Source of the DNA: Massariosphaeria phaeospora
Taxonomy: Eukaryota > Ascomycota > Dothideomycetes > Pleosporales
Reading direction: 5' to 3'
DNA length: 64,000 bases
Assembly (NCBI GenBank): GCA_011032825.1
Contig: JAADJZ010000015.1
Span: 186,001 to 250,000 of the forward strand
Within the stretch, counting starts at the first letter, position 1. Every line of letters starts with the position of its first letter. The notes beneath the pieces are model-generated. The model was given only the letters and a program-made list of their open reading frames with translations. It made no database searches and was not told the DNA's origin. Positions 11,568 to 21,274 of the stretch are shown here, in pieces. A program made the position numbers and the translations under genes.

Positions 11568-12337
11568 GAATTGTTTCGCGGCAAATTTCCCAAGCAGTCC
11601 TCAGGAAGAAATCAAGAAACTTACTATCAGCGTCCGGTCTCGAGATCGTCGACCAAACGCGTCCTCCTCCTCTTACGGAAGCGGACTCTCCAGAATTAAA
11701 GAGGTGAATCTGCGCGCCTCTAAAAGGATCAACTAACGCAGCAATATACCTATAGAAAGCGACAATTCTATACACAGCGTTTACTTATTATTACAAGGCA
11801 CAACATAAAATCTACGTTATAGCTAAGATTCTAGTTACAACGTAGCGTGTTCAATCTTAATTCTGGAGATCTAGTTTCCGCAAGAGCGCGTCGTATACCT
11901 CGCTCCTGTCCCTGATTAGTAATCTTGGTCTACTACCAGCACGCTGCACTACTCGGCCTCAGGTGCAATACGAAGACGTCTAAAGAGACATTTTGAGGCA
12001 ATTTATAATCTACATGGAGCTGTGTCATCCGGAATAGCTCAAACGCACGTCGCCCACTTCAGTTAGCGTATAACTGCACATGTCAGCGACGGAGTCCAAG
12101 ATCCTTGAGTACCTTACGTCAAAGAATATGCGGGTAAGAAAGCTCATGCAAGTTACTCGTACGAATTGGACCCCAACTGTTCCGTCATTATTACATACCC
12201 CTAAGTACCATCAGGCGTACCTCTGAGTCCCACCGGGCGTACTTTAGGGGCGTTTCGCCAAGTTTCGGGCTTTTTCTATGAGCATATATATCGAACGTCA
12301 GACTCATCCAACGTCAACTTACGGCAAAGTACTCACG
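11568..12337. other. intergenic region between ankyrin-HET and tannase genes
   Basis: About 770 bp of mixed sequence, AT-rich near 11750-11850. No credible frame and no clear repeat. The 3' end carries the tannase promoter, with a TATATAT element at 12285. Confidence 0.55.
12284..12291 (+). promoter_or_regulatory. TATA-like element of the tannase/feruloyl esterase gene
   Basis: ATATATAT lies about 47 bp upstream of the ATG at 12338. This is close for a TATA box, but it is the only AT-rich element in the proximal promoter. Confidence 0.3.
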
Positions 12338-13998
12338 ATGCAGTTCATCACAACCTCTCTCCTCGCTCTGTCTTTTAATAGCGCAGCATTTGGTGTAGCT
12401 TCCACAGACTTCAAATCAAGATGCGAAGCTCTTGGTCAGGGTGTTGAAGTACCAGGGTATGATGGCCTCAGTGTAGGCATTACTCAGTTTCTCGCCAAAG
12501 ACTCCGTTATCGATCAGTTCGCGGAAGGAACAAACGCCACATGCGCGCTGCCGAATCCTGTCGTGCCAGTCGATCTGTGCCGCCTCGCCCTGCGTGCCCC
12601 AACCTCGAACGCTAGTGAAATACACATGGAGGTTTGGCTGCCTGAGCAGTGGAACTCGCGCTTTCTCGCTGTAGGGACGGGTGGCTTGGCAGGATGTAAG
12701 TTCCTTTCACCTTCTACAACATTTCAACTTTGTGCTAAGGCGTCCCAGGTATTTTTTACCAGGACCTCGCGTATGTGACTGCCTACGGCTTCGCCAGCGT
12801 CTCAAGTGATAGCGGACACAGCGGCGGGTCGGCAGGCGCTTTCCTCAACCAGCCGCAGGTCTTTGAAGATTTCGTGTGGCGGTCCTTGTATGCGTCGACC
12901 GTCATCGGCAAAGAGGTCACGAAGCAGTTGTATGGCACACCACACAAGAAATCGTACTATATGGGATGCTCGCAGGGTGGACGTCAGGGGTTCAAAGCTG
13001 CACAGTCCAACCCAGAATTGTTCGACGGAATTGTGGCGGGCGCGCCGGGGCTGAGGCTTCCGGGACTCTTTGAACATATGACGCGTTGGCTGCTGGATAT
13101 TGGCACGGATACGAACAACACGACGGTTTCGCTGACCAAGTGGTCTGCCGTCCAGAACGAGACACTACGGCAGTGCGATCCCCTCGACGGAGCGACTGAC
13201 GGCATCGTCGAAGACACGCGCCGTTGCAACCCCGATCTTTCCAAACTGGAGTGTGGAAAAGAAGGAGCGCCAAAAGTGTGCCTGACCCCCAAGGACCTGT
13301 CCCTCATAACCCAATTCTTCACCCCCTGGTCCGTCAACAGCACGCTGATATACCCGGGCATGGCCCACAACGGCGACGAACTAGTCCACGCGACAACCCT
13401 CAGCAGCGCCGACCCCCTCACCTTCGCTCTTGAATGGCACCGCTTCGTGACGCGCAAAGACCCCACCTGGACACTAGCCCAATGGACGCCCGCGGACGCG
13501 CTCTTCGCCGTGCAGCAGAACTGGTTCAACTTCAACACCTACGAGGGCGACCTCTCGGCGTTCCGAGACCGCGGCGCCAAAATCATCCACTACCACGGAC
13601 AAAACGACCAGCTTCTCGACTCGACCGTCTCAGATGGCTACTACGAGCACGTCGCTCACACAATGCACGCTTCGCCCACAGACCTCGATGCGTTTTACCG
13701 CTACTTCCGCATCTCGGGGCTGCAGCACTGCCAGGGCGGTCCGGGAGCCAGCAGCATTGGCCAGTCGGGTGCGCCGCCGCCGGCGGGCGCCGCGCCCGAG
13801 GATAACGTGTTGCTGAAGATTGTGGAGTGGGTGGAGGAGGGCAAGGCGCCGGAGACGGTGCGCGGCGCCAAGTTTGTGGATGGTGATGCGGCGAAGGGCG
13901 TGGAGTATAAGCGCAGGCATTGCAGGTATCCGTTGAGGAACGTGTATGAGGGGAGTGGGGATGGCAAGGACGAAGAGGGGTGGAGGTGCGTGGAGTAG
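12338..13998 (+). CDS. secreted tannase / feruloyl esterase family hydrolase
   Basis: Predicted extracellular serine esterase that cleaves phenolic-acid esters such as ferulate on plant cell wall polysaccharides, or gallate esters. Exons 12338-12695 and 12749-13998 give 535 aa. Residues 1-22 are a signal peptide. The family's CS-D-HC arrangement is intact: Cys193-Ser194 in GCSQGGRQG, Asp406 in YHGQNDQLLDS, and His446-Cys447 in LQHCQGGPGA. Cys193 and Cys447 would form the disulfide that brings Ser and His together. The lid/calcium region (DGATDGIVEDTRRCNPD) is also present. Several N-glycosylation sequons (NAT, NNT, NST) fit secretion. It is full length compared with fungal FaeB-type enzymes. 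Substrate (ferulate or gallate) cannot be decided from sequence. The next gene is a P450, but there is no sign of a cluster. Confidence 0.92.
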
Positions 13999-14445
13999 GG
14001 ATGTCGTGGAAGGAAGGGGCGGTAGTTACCACCTACGATGAACATGAACTTCGAGGATGGCGACGGGGCGGCTGGAAACACGTGTCTTGGTAACGTCTAT
14101 GGATTTACTCAATTTCTAACCATAGCACGCTTTCACAAAGTGGACTACCCTGAAACGAACAATGGTGTTTTGTAGGAATGGACATCGGCATACCCACCGA
14201 TCTCGCACGACACATCGAACGTTTGCTTGAACGGCCCCACCCCCGCCCCCGCCCAACATAAGTCGTGAAGCGATAGTACGGGGACGGGACACTGCATGCA
14301 CGGGTCGGACTTATCTGAGCTCCCGTCATCGCCGGTCGGACAATTCATCTAGGTATACTTTGCCCTCGAGATTTATATTATGCCATCGATCGGTGTTTCG
14401 TCTCGTCTCGAACAGTCCGATACGTATACGACCCATAGCGTCAAC
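13999..14445. other. intergenic region, tannase / P450
   Basis: About 450 bp. A C-rich tract (CCCCACCCCCGCCCCCGCCC) lies at 14235-14254 and an AT-rich segment near 14372-14382 precedes the P450 ATG. No coding sequence recognised. Confidence 0.5.
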
Positions 14446-16129
14446 ATGGTACTAGAGGATGGCAGTCTCGCTGTACAACTAACTGCTGCAGTGCTAGTCT
14501 TAATCTTCACTGTACGAAATCCAACTATCCAGTACTATAAGCTATATTCGTAGACCTAAACGCCTAACACAACACCCACAGTATCCCCTCTTCACCACCA
14601 TCTACAACCTCACCCTCCACCCCCTCGCCCACGTCCCCGGCCCCCGCACCTGGTCCTGCTCCCGCCTCCCCTACATCCGCGCCCTCCTCACCGGCACCAT
14701 CGTCCACGACATCGAAGCGTTGCACCGCAAACACGGCCCCGTCCTGCGCATCGCCCCCGACGAAATCACCTTCGCCACAGCCGATGCCTGGACCGACATC
14801 TTGCAGCACCCGCGCGCCGGCCACCAGCAATTCCTCAAAGACCCCGTGTGGTGGAAAACGCAGCCCGGCCAGCCAGACTCGCTGATCAGCGCCATCAACC
14901 CGGCCATGCACGCGCAGATCCGCAAGCTGCTGGTCCCCGGGTTCACGACGCGCGCGCTGAAGGCGCAGGAGCCGATTCTGCACCGGTACGTCAATCTGCT
15001 GGTGGAGAAGCTGCGCGAGCGCGTCGTCCTAAGCGGCGGCGCGGGGACCGACGGCGTGGAAATCGACATGGCGCCGTGGTTCAACTTCACGACGTTCGAC
15101 ATCTTCGGCGACCTGGGGTTCGGCGAATCGTTCGATTGTCTGCAGCACTCGCGCTACCATCCGTGGATTGCGCTGCTGTTCAATAGCGTCAAGGCGGCGT
15201 CTTTCGTGGTTTCCGCGCGGTTTTACCCTGTGGTTGAGTTCTTGCTTATGAGCGCTATACCGGCGTCGCTGAAGAAGATGCAGAAGGATCATTACCAGCA
15301 GATTGTCGATAAGGTGCAGCGCCGCTTGAATTGGGAGCTCGAGCGGCCGGATCTGATGTCGCATGTTATGGAGGGCAAAGGGACGAGTGGGTTGCCGATT
15401 GGGAACATCAACACCACTTTCATGGTACTGACAACGGCTGGGAGCGAGACCACGGCAACGACGCTCTGTGGTACTCTGAACTATCTCATTTCGCATCCAG
15501 ATAAGATGGCCTGTCTAGTCAGCGAAGTACGAGGAGCTTTCCAGACCCCAGAGCAGATTACCCTGGAGGCTCTGGAAAACCTGCCTTACCTCAATGCTTC
15601 GTTGAGTGAGGGACTACGACTCTGTCCACCTATACCGTGGGTTCTACCCAGAAAGGTCCCGGTTGGAGGAGATACAGTGTGCGGATACTGGCTTCCGGGA
15701 GGAGTAAGTGCTCCCGTTTTACATCCACTCCAGCAGTAACTCCACGTTCTTCCCGCCAAGCTTCTAACATGATCCAATCTTCCCCAGACATCTGTCTCTA
15801 TTCAGGCATGGACGCTTAACCGCGACCCGACCTACTTCCACTGCGCTTCGTCGTTCCGTCCCGAGCGTTGGCTTCCCGCAGCCAGAGACCCTAGTTCACC
15901 TTATTTCCACGATAATCGCCAGGCCGTGCAGCCATTCAGTGTTGGTCCGCGGAATTGCATGGGTCAGCACTTGGCATGGGCCGAGATGAGACTCATACTT
16001 GCAAAGCTACTGTGGACTTTCGATGTGGCAGCTATTGAGGGGAAAAGCTTGAGGTGGGAAGATCTGAGGACGTTCCTTTTGGTTGAGAAGAAGCCTGTTG
16101 AGGTCAGGATGACACTGCGGCAGACCTGA
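14446..16129 (+). CDS. microsomal cytochrome P450 monooxygenase
   Basis: Haem-thiolate monooxygenase, expected to be anchored in the ER. Three exons, 14446-14511, 14582-15703, 15788-16129, all in phase 0, give 509 aa. The 22-residue exon 1 supplies most of the N-terminal membrane helix (LAVQLTAAVLVLIFT), followed by the proline-rich hinge HVPGPR. The oxygen-activation motif of helix I is TTAGSETTATT near residue 307; the ExxR motif of helix K is EGLR near 364; the haem-binding loop is PFSVGPRNCMG with Cys near 453. All canonical elements are present, so it should be active. The overall pattern (DPVWW, PGFTTRALKAQEPI, DIFGDLGFGESF) resembles CYP3-clan fungal P450s such as those in secondary metabolism. 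The substrate is unknown, and no polyketide, peptide or terpene synthase lies in the window. Confidence 0.92.
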
Positions 16130-16442
16130 TGTCGATGATGCAGTGCGTTGAAGGAGCTTGCTCACAATATTAATTATGGGGAGAGAGCTCTATTGGGTCC
16201 GACGCCTTTCAGCATATTAACAAGCGAAATCCGGGTTGCATATCTGTTCAATGGGCGGCTTAGAATTGAATCATTAACCCATTTCGCTCTTCGTTACTGT
16301 AAAAGATTGGTTAGGTAGGTAGCGCTCGTTTATTCTGGGGTGTGTCCTGATTATCGATAGGCGCGATAACATCGCGATGTATTTCTTTTCTTCCGATAAT
16401 CGGGGAGTCAAAGATCCTGCACCGTGAGTCTCGTTGATAAAG
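16130..16442. other. intergenic region before the transposon island
   Basis: About 310 bp, the P450 3' flank. It is AT-richer than the coding region. Nothing recognisable apart from the TAAAG target duplication at its end. Confidence 0.5.
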
Positions 16443-16658
16443 TGTTGCGGTTATGAGGAGAAGCGGATCACGTGTGCCAGGTGGCGGTGGTCCGATGCTA
16501 CTTCCTCATCTTATCAAGCACTTCTTACCTCAGCTGGATTACAGATACGTCATGTAAATAGACCCCACTGCTGGCCCTTTGAGAGGGCAGCACGAACACA
16601 ACAAAAAACACGACAATACACAGTACTTTTGCTTTTTACTGCATTCCACACTACAACA
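16443..16658. mobile_element. solo LTR (216 bp) with 5-bp target duplication
   Basis: Begins TGTTGCGG and ends CTACAACA, i.e. the 5'-TG...CA-3' ends of LTR retrotransposons, with TGTTG/CAACA as a short terminal inverted repeat. It is directly flanked by TAAAG on both sides (16438-16442 and 16659-16663), a perfect 5-bp target-site duplication as made by retroviral-type integrases. No internal domain is present, so this is most simply a solo LTR left by recombination. The small size suits a Copia-type LTR, but the superfamily is not proven. Confidence 0.75.
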
Positions 16659-16663
16659 TAAAG

Positions 16664-16960
16664 TGTGTAGGCAGACGCTTCTACGGAATTGGGACTCCAG
16701 CCTCACACCGTCTTACTGTGGTAACTTTGTTAGATCGCAGCTTGTCACGGTTTATAGCTCTTACCCTATGAGATGGATAAGGGTACTACGCTTATCTAGG
16801 ACTAGCGCTGTCTGTGCTTTCGCACCTAAAAACCCAGTAGCTTCTAGATAATACAACCTCAGTTCAATCCTCAATTCCATGCGCGTTGCCCACAATCCCC
16901 GACACAGCTGGTGAACCCAATTTTAGTCGTCCGGTAAAACTTCTCTATCAGATGATAGTA
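16664..16960. other. short unannotated spacer between solo LTR and MITE
   Basis: About 300 bp of AT-richer sequence without open frames of note. It may be older transposon debris; no terminal repeats seen. Confidence 0.4.
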
Positions 16961-16996
16961 CCGTATAAACTGGTGGTGGCCGGTTTTGTCGATCTC
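16961..16996 (+). repeat. left terminal inverted repeat of the outer MITE
   Basis: 36 bp beginning CCGTATAAACTGG and ending TTTTGTCGATCTC. It pairs with 25593-25628 at 35 of 36 positions and is preceded by TA. Confidence 0.85.
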
Positions 16997-17039
16997 GGAT
17001 GTCTGCTGCCGCTGCCTGTGAGCCGCGACAGAGGGGTTA

Positions 17040-19168
17040 CCGAGGCGCCCGGCGTGACCATCCACCCGGCGTGACCATCCAGCCGAACACCGAACCCTGA
17101 CAACTACATAACTTCAACACGACACAACTCCACCAATATGGGAGCAATTGAGGATGCGATTGAAGCGATTGAATCGCGCGAGCCAGGAGAACCTTTTTCA
17201 TATAGGAAAATAGCAGCCATCTATGGCTGCAGCCACGCAGCGCTCAGCCGAAGACACCGAAGCGTCTCAACCTCATGCAGCACCAAGGCTCAAAACCAGC
17301 AAGCGCTCCACCCCCAGCAGGAGCTGGAGCTCCTACGCTATATAGAGCGCCTTACAAGGCAAGGCCTACCTCCTACACAGCCTATAATACGACGCTTTGC
17401 CTCGGATATCGCGAAAAAAGAGGTTAGAAAAGGCTAGGTTGATCGATATATCAAGCGACACCAGGTTGATCTAATCTCACGCTGGGCCACCGGCATCGAT
17501 CGCTCACGGCACCAGGCTAATTCTCGGTTGAAGTATACCCTCTACTTCGAGCTTCTACGCAGTAAGATCAGCCAATACGATATAGAGCCTTGCAATATGT
17601 ACAACATGGATGAGAAGAGCTGCATGCTAGGAATACTTACTCGCTCAAAGCGGGTGTTCAGCAAGAGGCTATATGAGGAGGGGAAAATCAAGGCTCACAT
17701 TCAGAATGGCAATCAGGAGTGGATAACGCTGCTGGCCTGCATATGCGCTGATGGAACAGCCCTTGCGCCTGCGCTGATATATCAATCAGACTTAGGCTCG
17801 ATACAGGACACCTAGCTACAAGCCCTAAGGCCTAAGGACCAAGTATATATATCCTCTTTACTTTCTAGCTGGACGAACAACGATATAGGACTAGCCTAGC
17901 TCAAACAAGTGTTTGATCGATCTACGAAGGAGAAGGCAGGGCGGAGCTATCGATTACTTGTCCTAGACGGCTATGGATCTCACCTTACGATGGATTTCAT
18001 CGAGTACTGCGATCGAAATAGGATCCTCCTTGCAGTATACCCTCCTCATTCAACTCACACCTTCCAGCCGCTTGACGTCGTCATGTTTAAGCCATTCTCA
18101 TCAGCCTACTCAAACTAGGTAGCTGCGTTCATGGAGAGGTGCCAAGGGCTCACATCTATGAGCAAACGAGACTTCTATCCTATGTTTATGGCTGCCTAGG
18201 AGGCCTCGTTCAAGAAGGATACTATACTCAAGGCTTTTAAGGCAACTAGCCTCTCACCTTTCGAGCCAGAGGTGATACTCAAACGATTCAATCAGCCAGC
18301 TCTATTAGGCCATTCAAGCGATAGCGACTCCTCAGCCCTAAGCGCATCAGATTGGAGAAAGATCAGACAGCTGGTCGATCACGCTGTAGCTAATAGAGAC
18401 CAGAAAAAGATCTCAAAGCTCAACCAAACGATCCACCGACTCTCGATCAGATCAGTACTAGCTGAGCATGAGAATGTGAGACTCAAGGAGGCTCTCATCA
18501 ATGAGAGGCAGCGTAGGAAGCGAGGCAAGGCTCTGCCTCTAGAGGCAGCTGAGGAGTATCACGGTAGGGCTGTATTCTGGACTCCAAGCAAGGTGGATAG
18601 GGCACGTGATCGCCTGCGGCAGCAGGAGGCTGAGGCGGAGCAACAACAACTCCAAAAAGCAGAGATATCTCGCGTACGTGAGGAGCAGAGGCAGGAGAAG
18701 CTTAAGGCTGTTGAGGCAAGGCGTGCAGCGAGAACAGCAGCGCAATTGATGAGGCAGGAGGAGAAGGCTCGTGAGGCTGCTGATCGAGCCTCACGACAGG
18801 CAGCTCGTAGGACTCAACAACGACTCCAACAAGCTCAAAAAACTGCCCAAAGAGCTCAGAGGAGACGCCTTAAGGTAGCTACGAAGGCAGGCTCAAAAAA
18901 GAGAGTAGCTGCGCAGCCTCAGGGTGGTAGTGAAGCCTCAGGTGCTGCAGCAGGCCCACCACCATCTCAATCACGACACGGCCGAGCTATCAAGCTCCCA
19001 GCAAAATATAGATAGCTATATATATTAATTGAGGCCTGTAGAACTAAGCCCTAGAAAATATCGCGATTATAGCTATCGCGCGTGGCTCAATAGCTTCATG
19101 TTGTGGTGTCGATTTTGGTGTTCGGGTGGATGGTTACGCCGGGTGGATAGTCACGCCGGGCGCCTCGG
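17040..19168 (+). mobile_element. pogo/Fot1-class DNA transposon, copy A
   Basis: 2129 bp between TA dinucleotides (17038-17039, 19169-19170). The terminal inverted repeats start CCGAGGCGCCCGGCGTGACC and pair over about 52 bp with three mismatches. Each end carries the motif CCGGCGTGACCATCCA twice in tandem, presumably transposase binding sites. It contains one transposase-like frame (17138-19015) with five in-frame TAG codons. Confidence 0.9.
17138..19015 (+). pseudogene. DDE transposase of copy A, five in-frame TAG stops
   Basis: Continuous frame of 626 codons with no frameshift. N-terminal HTH (YRKIAAIYGCSHAALSRRHR) and CENP-B/Tc5-type HTH segments lead into a DDE_1 core: YNMDEK (first Asp), LVLDGYGSHLTMDF (second) and FQPLDVVMF (third). 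A Lys/Arg/Gln-rich coiled coil (about residues 400-590) and the tail RAIKLPAKYR follow. Stops are TAG at 17435, 17813, 17897, 18116 and 18197. At four of them the related copies have Trp, and at 18116 a Gln codon is a likely precursor. All are explained by TGG to TAG or CAG to TAG, the changes made by C-to-T mutation in a CpA context (RIP). Inactive as it stands. Confidence 0.88.
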
Positions 19169-19175
19169 TACTGTA

Positions 19176-21272
19176 CCGAGGATGTGCGCGTAATGCTCAC
19201 CCCAACACAACAACACCGTTTTACCTATAACTTCCACACGCGATATCCCACCCGATATGGATCCGATCAATGCAGCGATTGAATTTTTAGAATCGCAGCC
19301 ATCGAATGCACGATCCTCGTACACAAAAGTTGCCCTCCACTTTGGTGTATCACGCCACACGCTCGCCCGCCGACATCAAGGCAAATGTGACGCGTATGCC
19401 ACCAAATCAATCAACCAGCGACACCTCAGCCCACAACAAGAGTTGGATCTCATAGGACATATCAGACGGTTGACTGAGGAGGGCTTGCCACCTAGCAGGC
19501 GGATGCTGCGGAATTTATGCGCCTCAATCGCCGGGAAGCCTGCCTCAGAAACTTGGGTGACGCGCTTCCTCGCCCGTCACAAAGATGAGCTGAAATCGCA
19601 TCACGGCAAGGGGAAGGACCGTCTCCGCCATAGGGCAGATTCCCTATACAAATACGAGTGGTGGTTTCGCGATCTCGACAAAATCCTTCGCAAATACCAC
19701 TGCCGACCGTCTGATATATACAATATGGATGAGAAGGGCTTCCACCTTGGTAGAGGTGAAGGTAGCTACAGAGTCTTTAGTAGAGACTCATGGGAGCGAG
19801 GAGGACGTCGTCAACCTATTCAAGATGGGTCAAGGGAGTGGTTGACGGTAATAGCAGCCGTTTGTGCTGATGGGAGCGCGCTGCCACCAAGCGTACTGTA
19901 TAGCTCAACTTCTGGTAACATTCAAAAACGCTGGACGAAGGATATAGAGTACGAGGACGATGAGGTAATGGTAGGCACAACCCAGACGGGATGGAGCAAC
20001 AACGACATGGGGGTAGCTTGGCTAAGGGACGTGTTTGATAGGTATACCAAGGACAAGAACCCTCTACGTCACCGATTACTTCTTCTAGATAGCCACTCAT
20101 CCCATTATACACAGGAGTTTATGGACTACTGTCGTCCCTGGAGAATCCTACCCTTGTTGCTACCTCCTTATAGTACTCATACGTTGCAGCTGCTAGATGT
20201 AGGCCTCTTCTCTCCCCTTAGCAGAGCGTATGGCACAGCTTTGGAAGATTACCTAGAGAAGACACAAGGGCTACTATCTCTTAAGAAAGGCGACTTCTAC
20301 CACCTATTCAAGGATGCCTAGGATGCCTCCTTCACTGTCGCCAACGTCCGAAGCTCATTTTCGACTACTGGTATTGCTCCATTTGACGCTGAGCAAGTGC
20401 TTAAAAAGTTCCGCAATACAACGCCAGAGTCCCCTGAGTACCCTACTACGATTGATACGGTTAATAGGGCTTCGATTCGGTCGCTTATGAGTAAGCCTAT
20501 CACCTCTGGTAGCCGTGAGGCTGAGATAGTAAAGGAAACGCTTCTTTCACTACAAGCGCAGCAAGCTATTGTGGAGTACGAAAACAACGGCCTTAGGTTC
20601 GCCTTGGGACGGAAGCAGAGGGACTATGAGACCCCTATTAACGCTCTAGATCTTTAGATGAATAGGGAGGCTCATTGGAGGGCTCAACTTCTATCACCAA
20701 GGACAATCCGCCATGCTACTGATCGGAGGGTACAGAGAGAGGAGGAGGAGGAGAAGGAGCGACTTGAGCGACTTAGGACGAAGGATATGAAGGCCGAGGC
20801 TAAACGTATTCAGAAAGAGCAGGCTCGGATTAGGCGGGTTGAGCGTGAAAGACTCAAGAAGGCGCGGGAGGAGGAGAGGGCTGTAAAGGCGGCCGAGCGC
20901 GATGCTCAAAAACGAGCCAACGACGCCAAAAAATTGCAACAACAACACCAAGATCGTAATCGCAAGGTATCAAAGCCCCGTACCTGTAAGCCTCAGGTAA
21001 AAGAACGACGCGTAGGTGGTGCTGTTAGGGGTGCTGCTGAGGAGGTGCCTGCACCAGCGCCTCCACCAACTCTCACCCGGCGCGGCCGGGCCGTCAATCT
21101 TCCGGCAAAACTTAGATAGCCAAAGTTGTAGAGCTACCTCTATAGAACAATACACCAAGTTATCTTTTAATAATAGCTATTGTGGGTGGTTGCGCAGCCT
21201 CATATTTGCTATCGCAGTAATGTAGTTGGGGTGAGCATTACGCGAACACGAGCATTACGCGCACATCCTCGG
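19176..21272 (+). mobile_element. pogo/Fot1-class DNA transposon, copy B
   Basis: 2097 bp between TA at 19174-19175 and TA at 21273-21274; the second is also the left TA of copy C. The ends start CCGAGGATGTGCGCG. The right end carries GCGTAATGCTC twice, the left end once, so the two TIRs differ by one 17-bp unit. Only 7 bp (TACTGTA) separate it from copy A. Confidence 0.88.
19257..21119 (+). pseudogene. DDE transposase of copy B, two in-frame TAG stops
   Basis: 621-codon frame. It has the same order as the others: HTH (KVALHFGVSRHTLARRHQG), WVTRFLARHKDEL, YNMDEKGF (first Asp), LLLDSHSSHYTQEF (second), LQLLDVGLF (third), a charged coiled coil and the C-terminal tail RGRAVNLPAKLR. Stops are TAG at 20319 (Trp in copy C: DAWQASF) and TAG at 20655 (Gln in copy C: LDLQQRKEY). 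No frameshifts. The catalytic residues all lie upstream of the first stop, so the truncated product would keep the whole catalytic core. Confidence 0.88.
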
Positions 21273-21274
21273 TA

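Noticed and set aside
12338..16129. Secondary-metabolite cluster formed by tannase and P450 (or with laccase and monooxygenase)
   Set aside because: No backbone synthase is present, the oxidative genes are tens of kb apart, and housekeeping genes lie between them.
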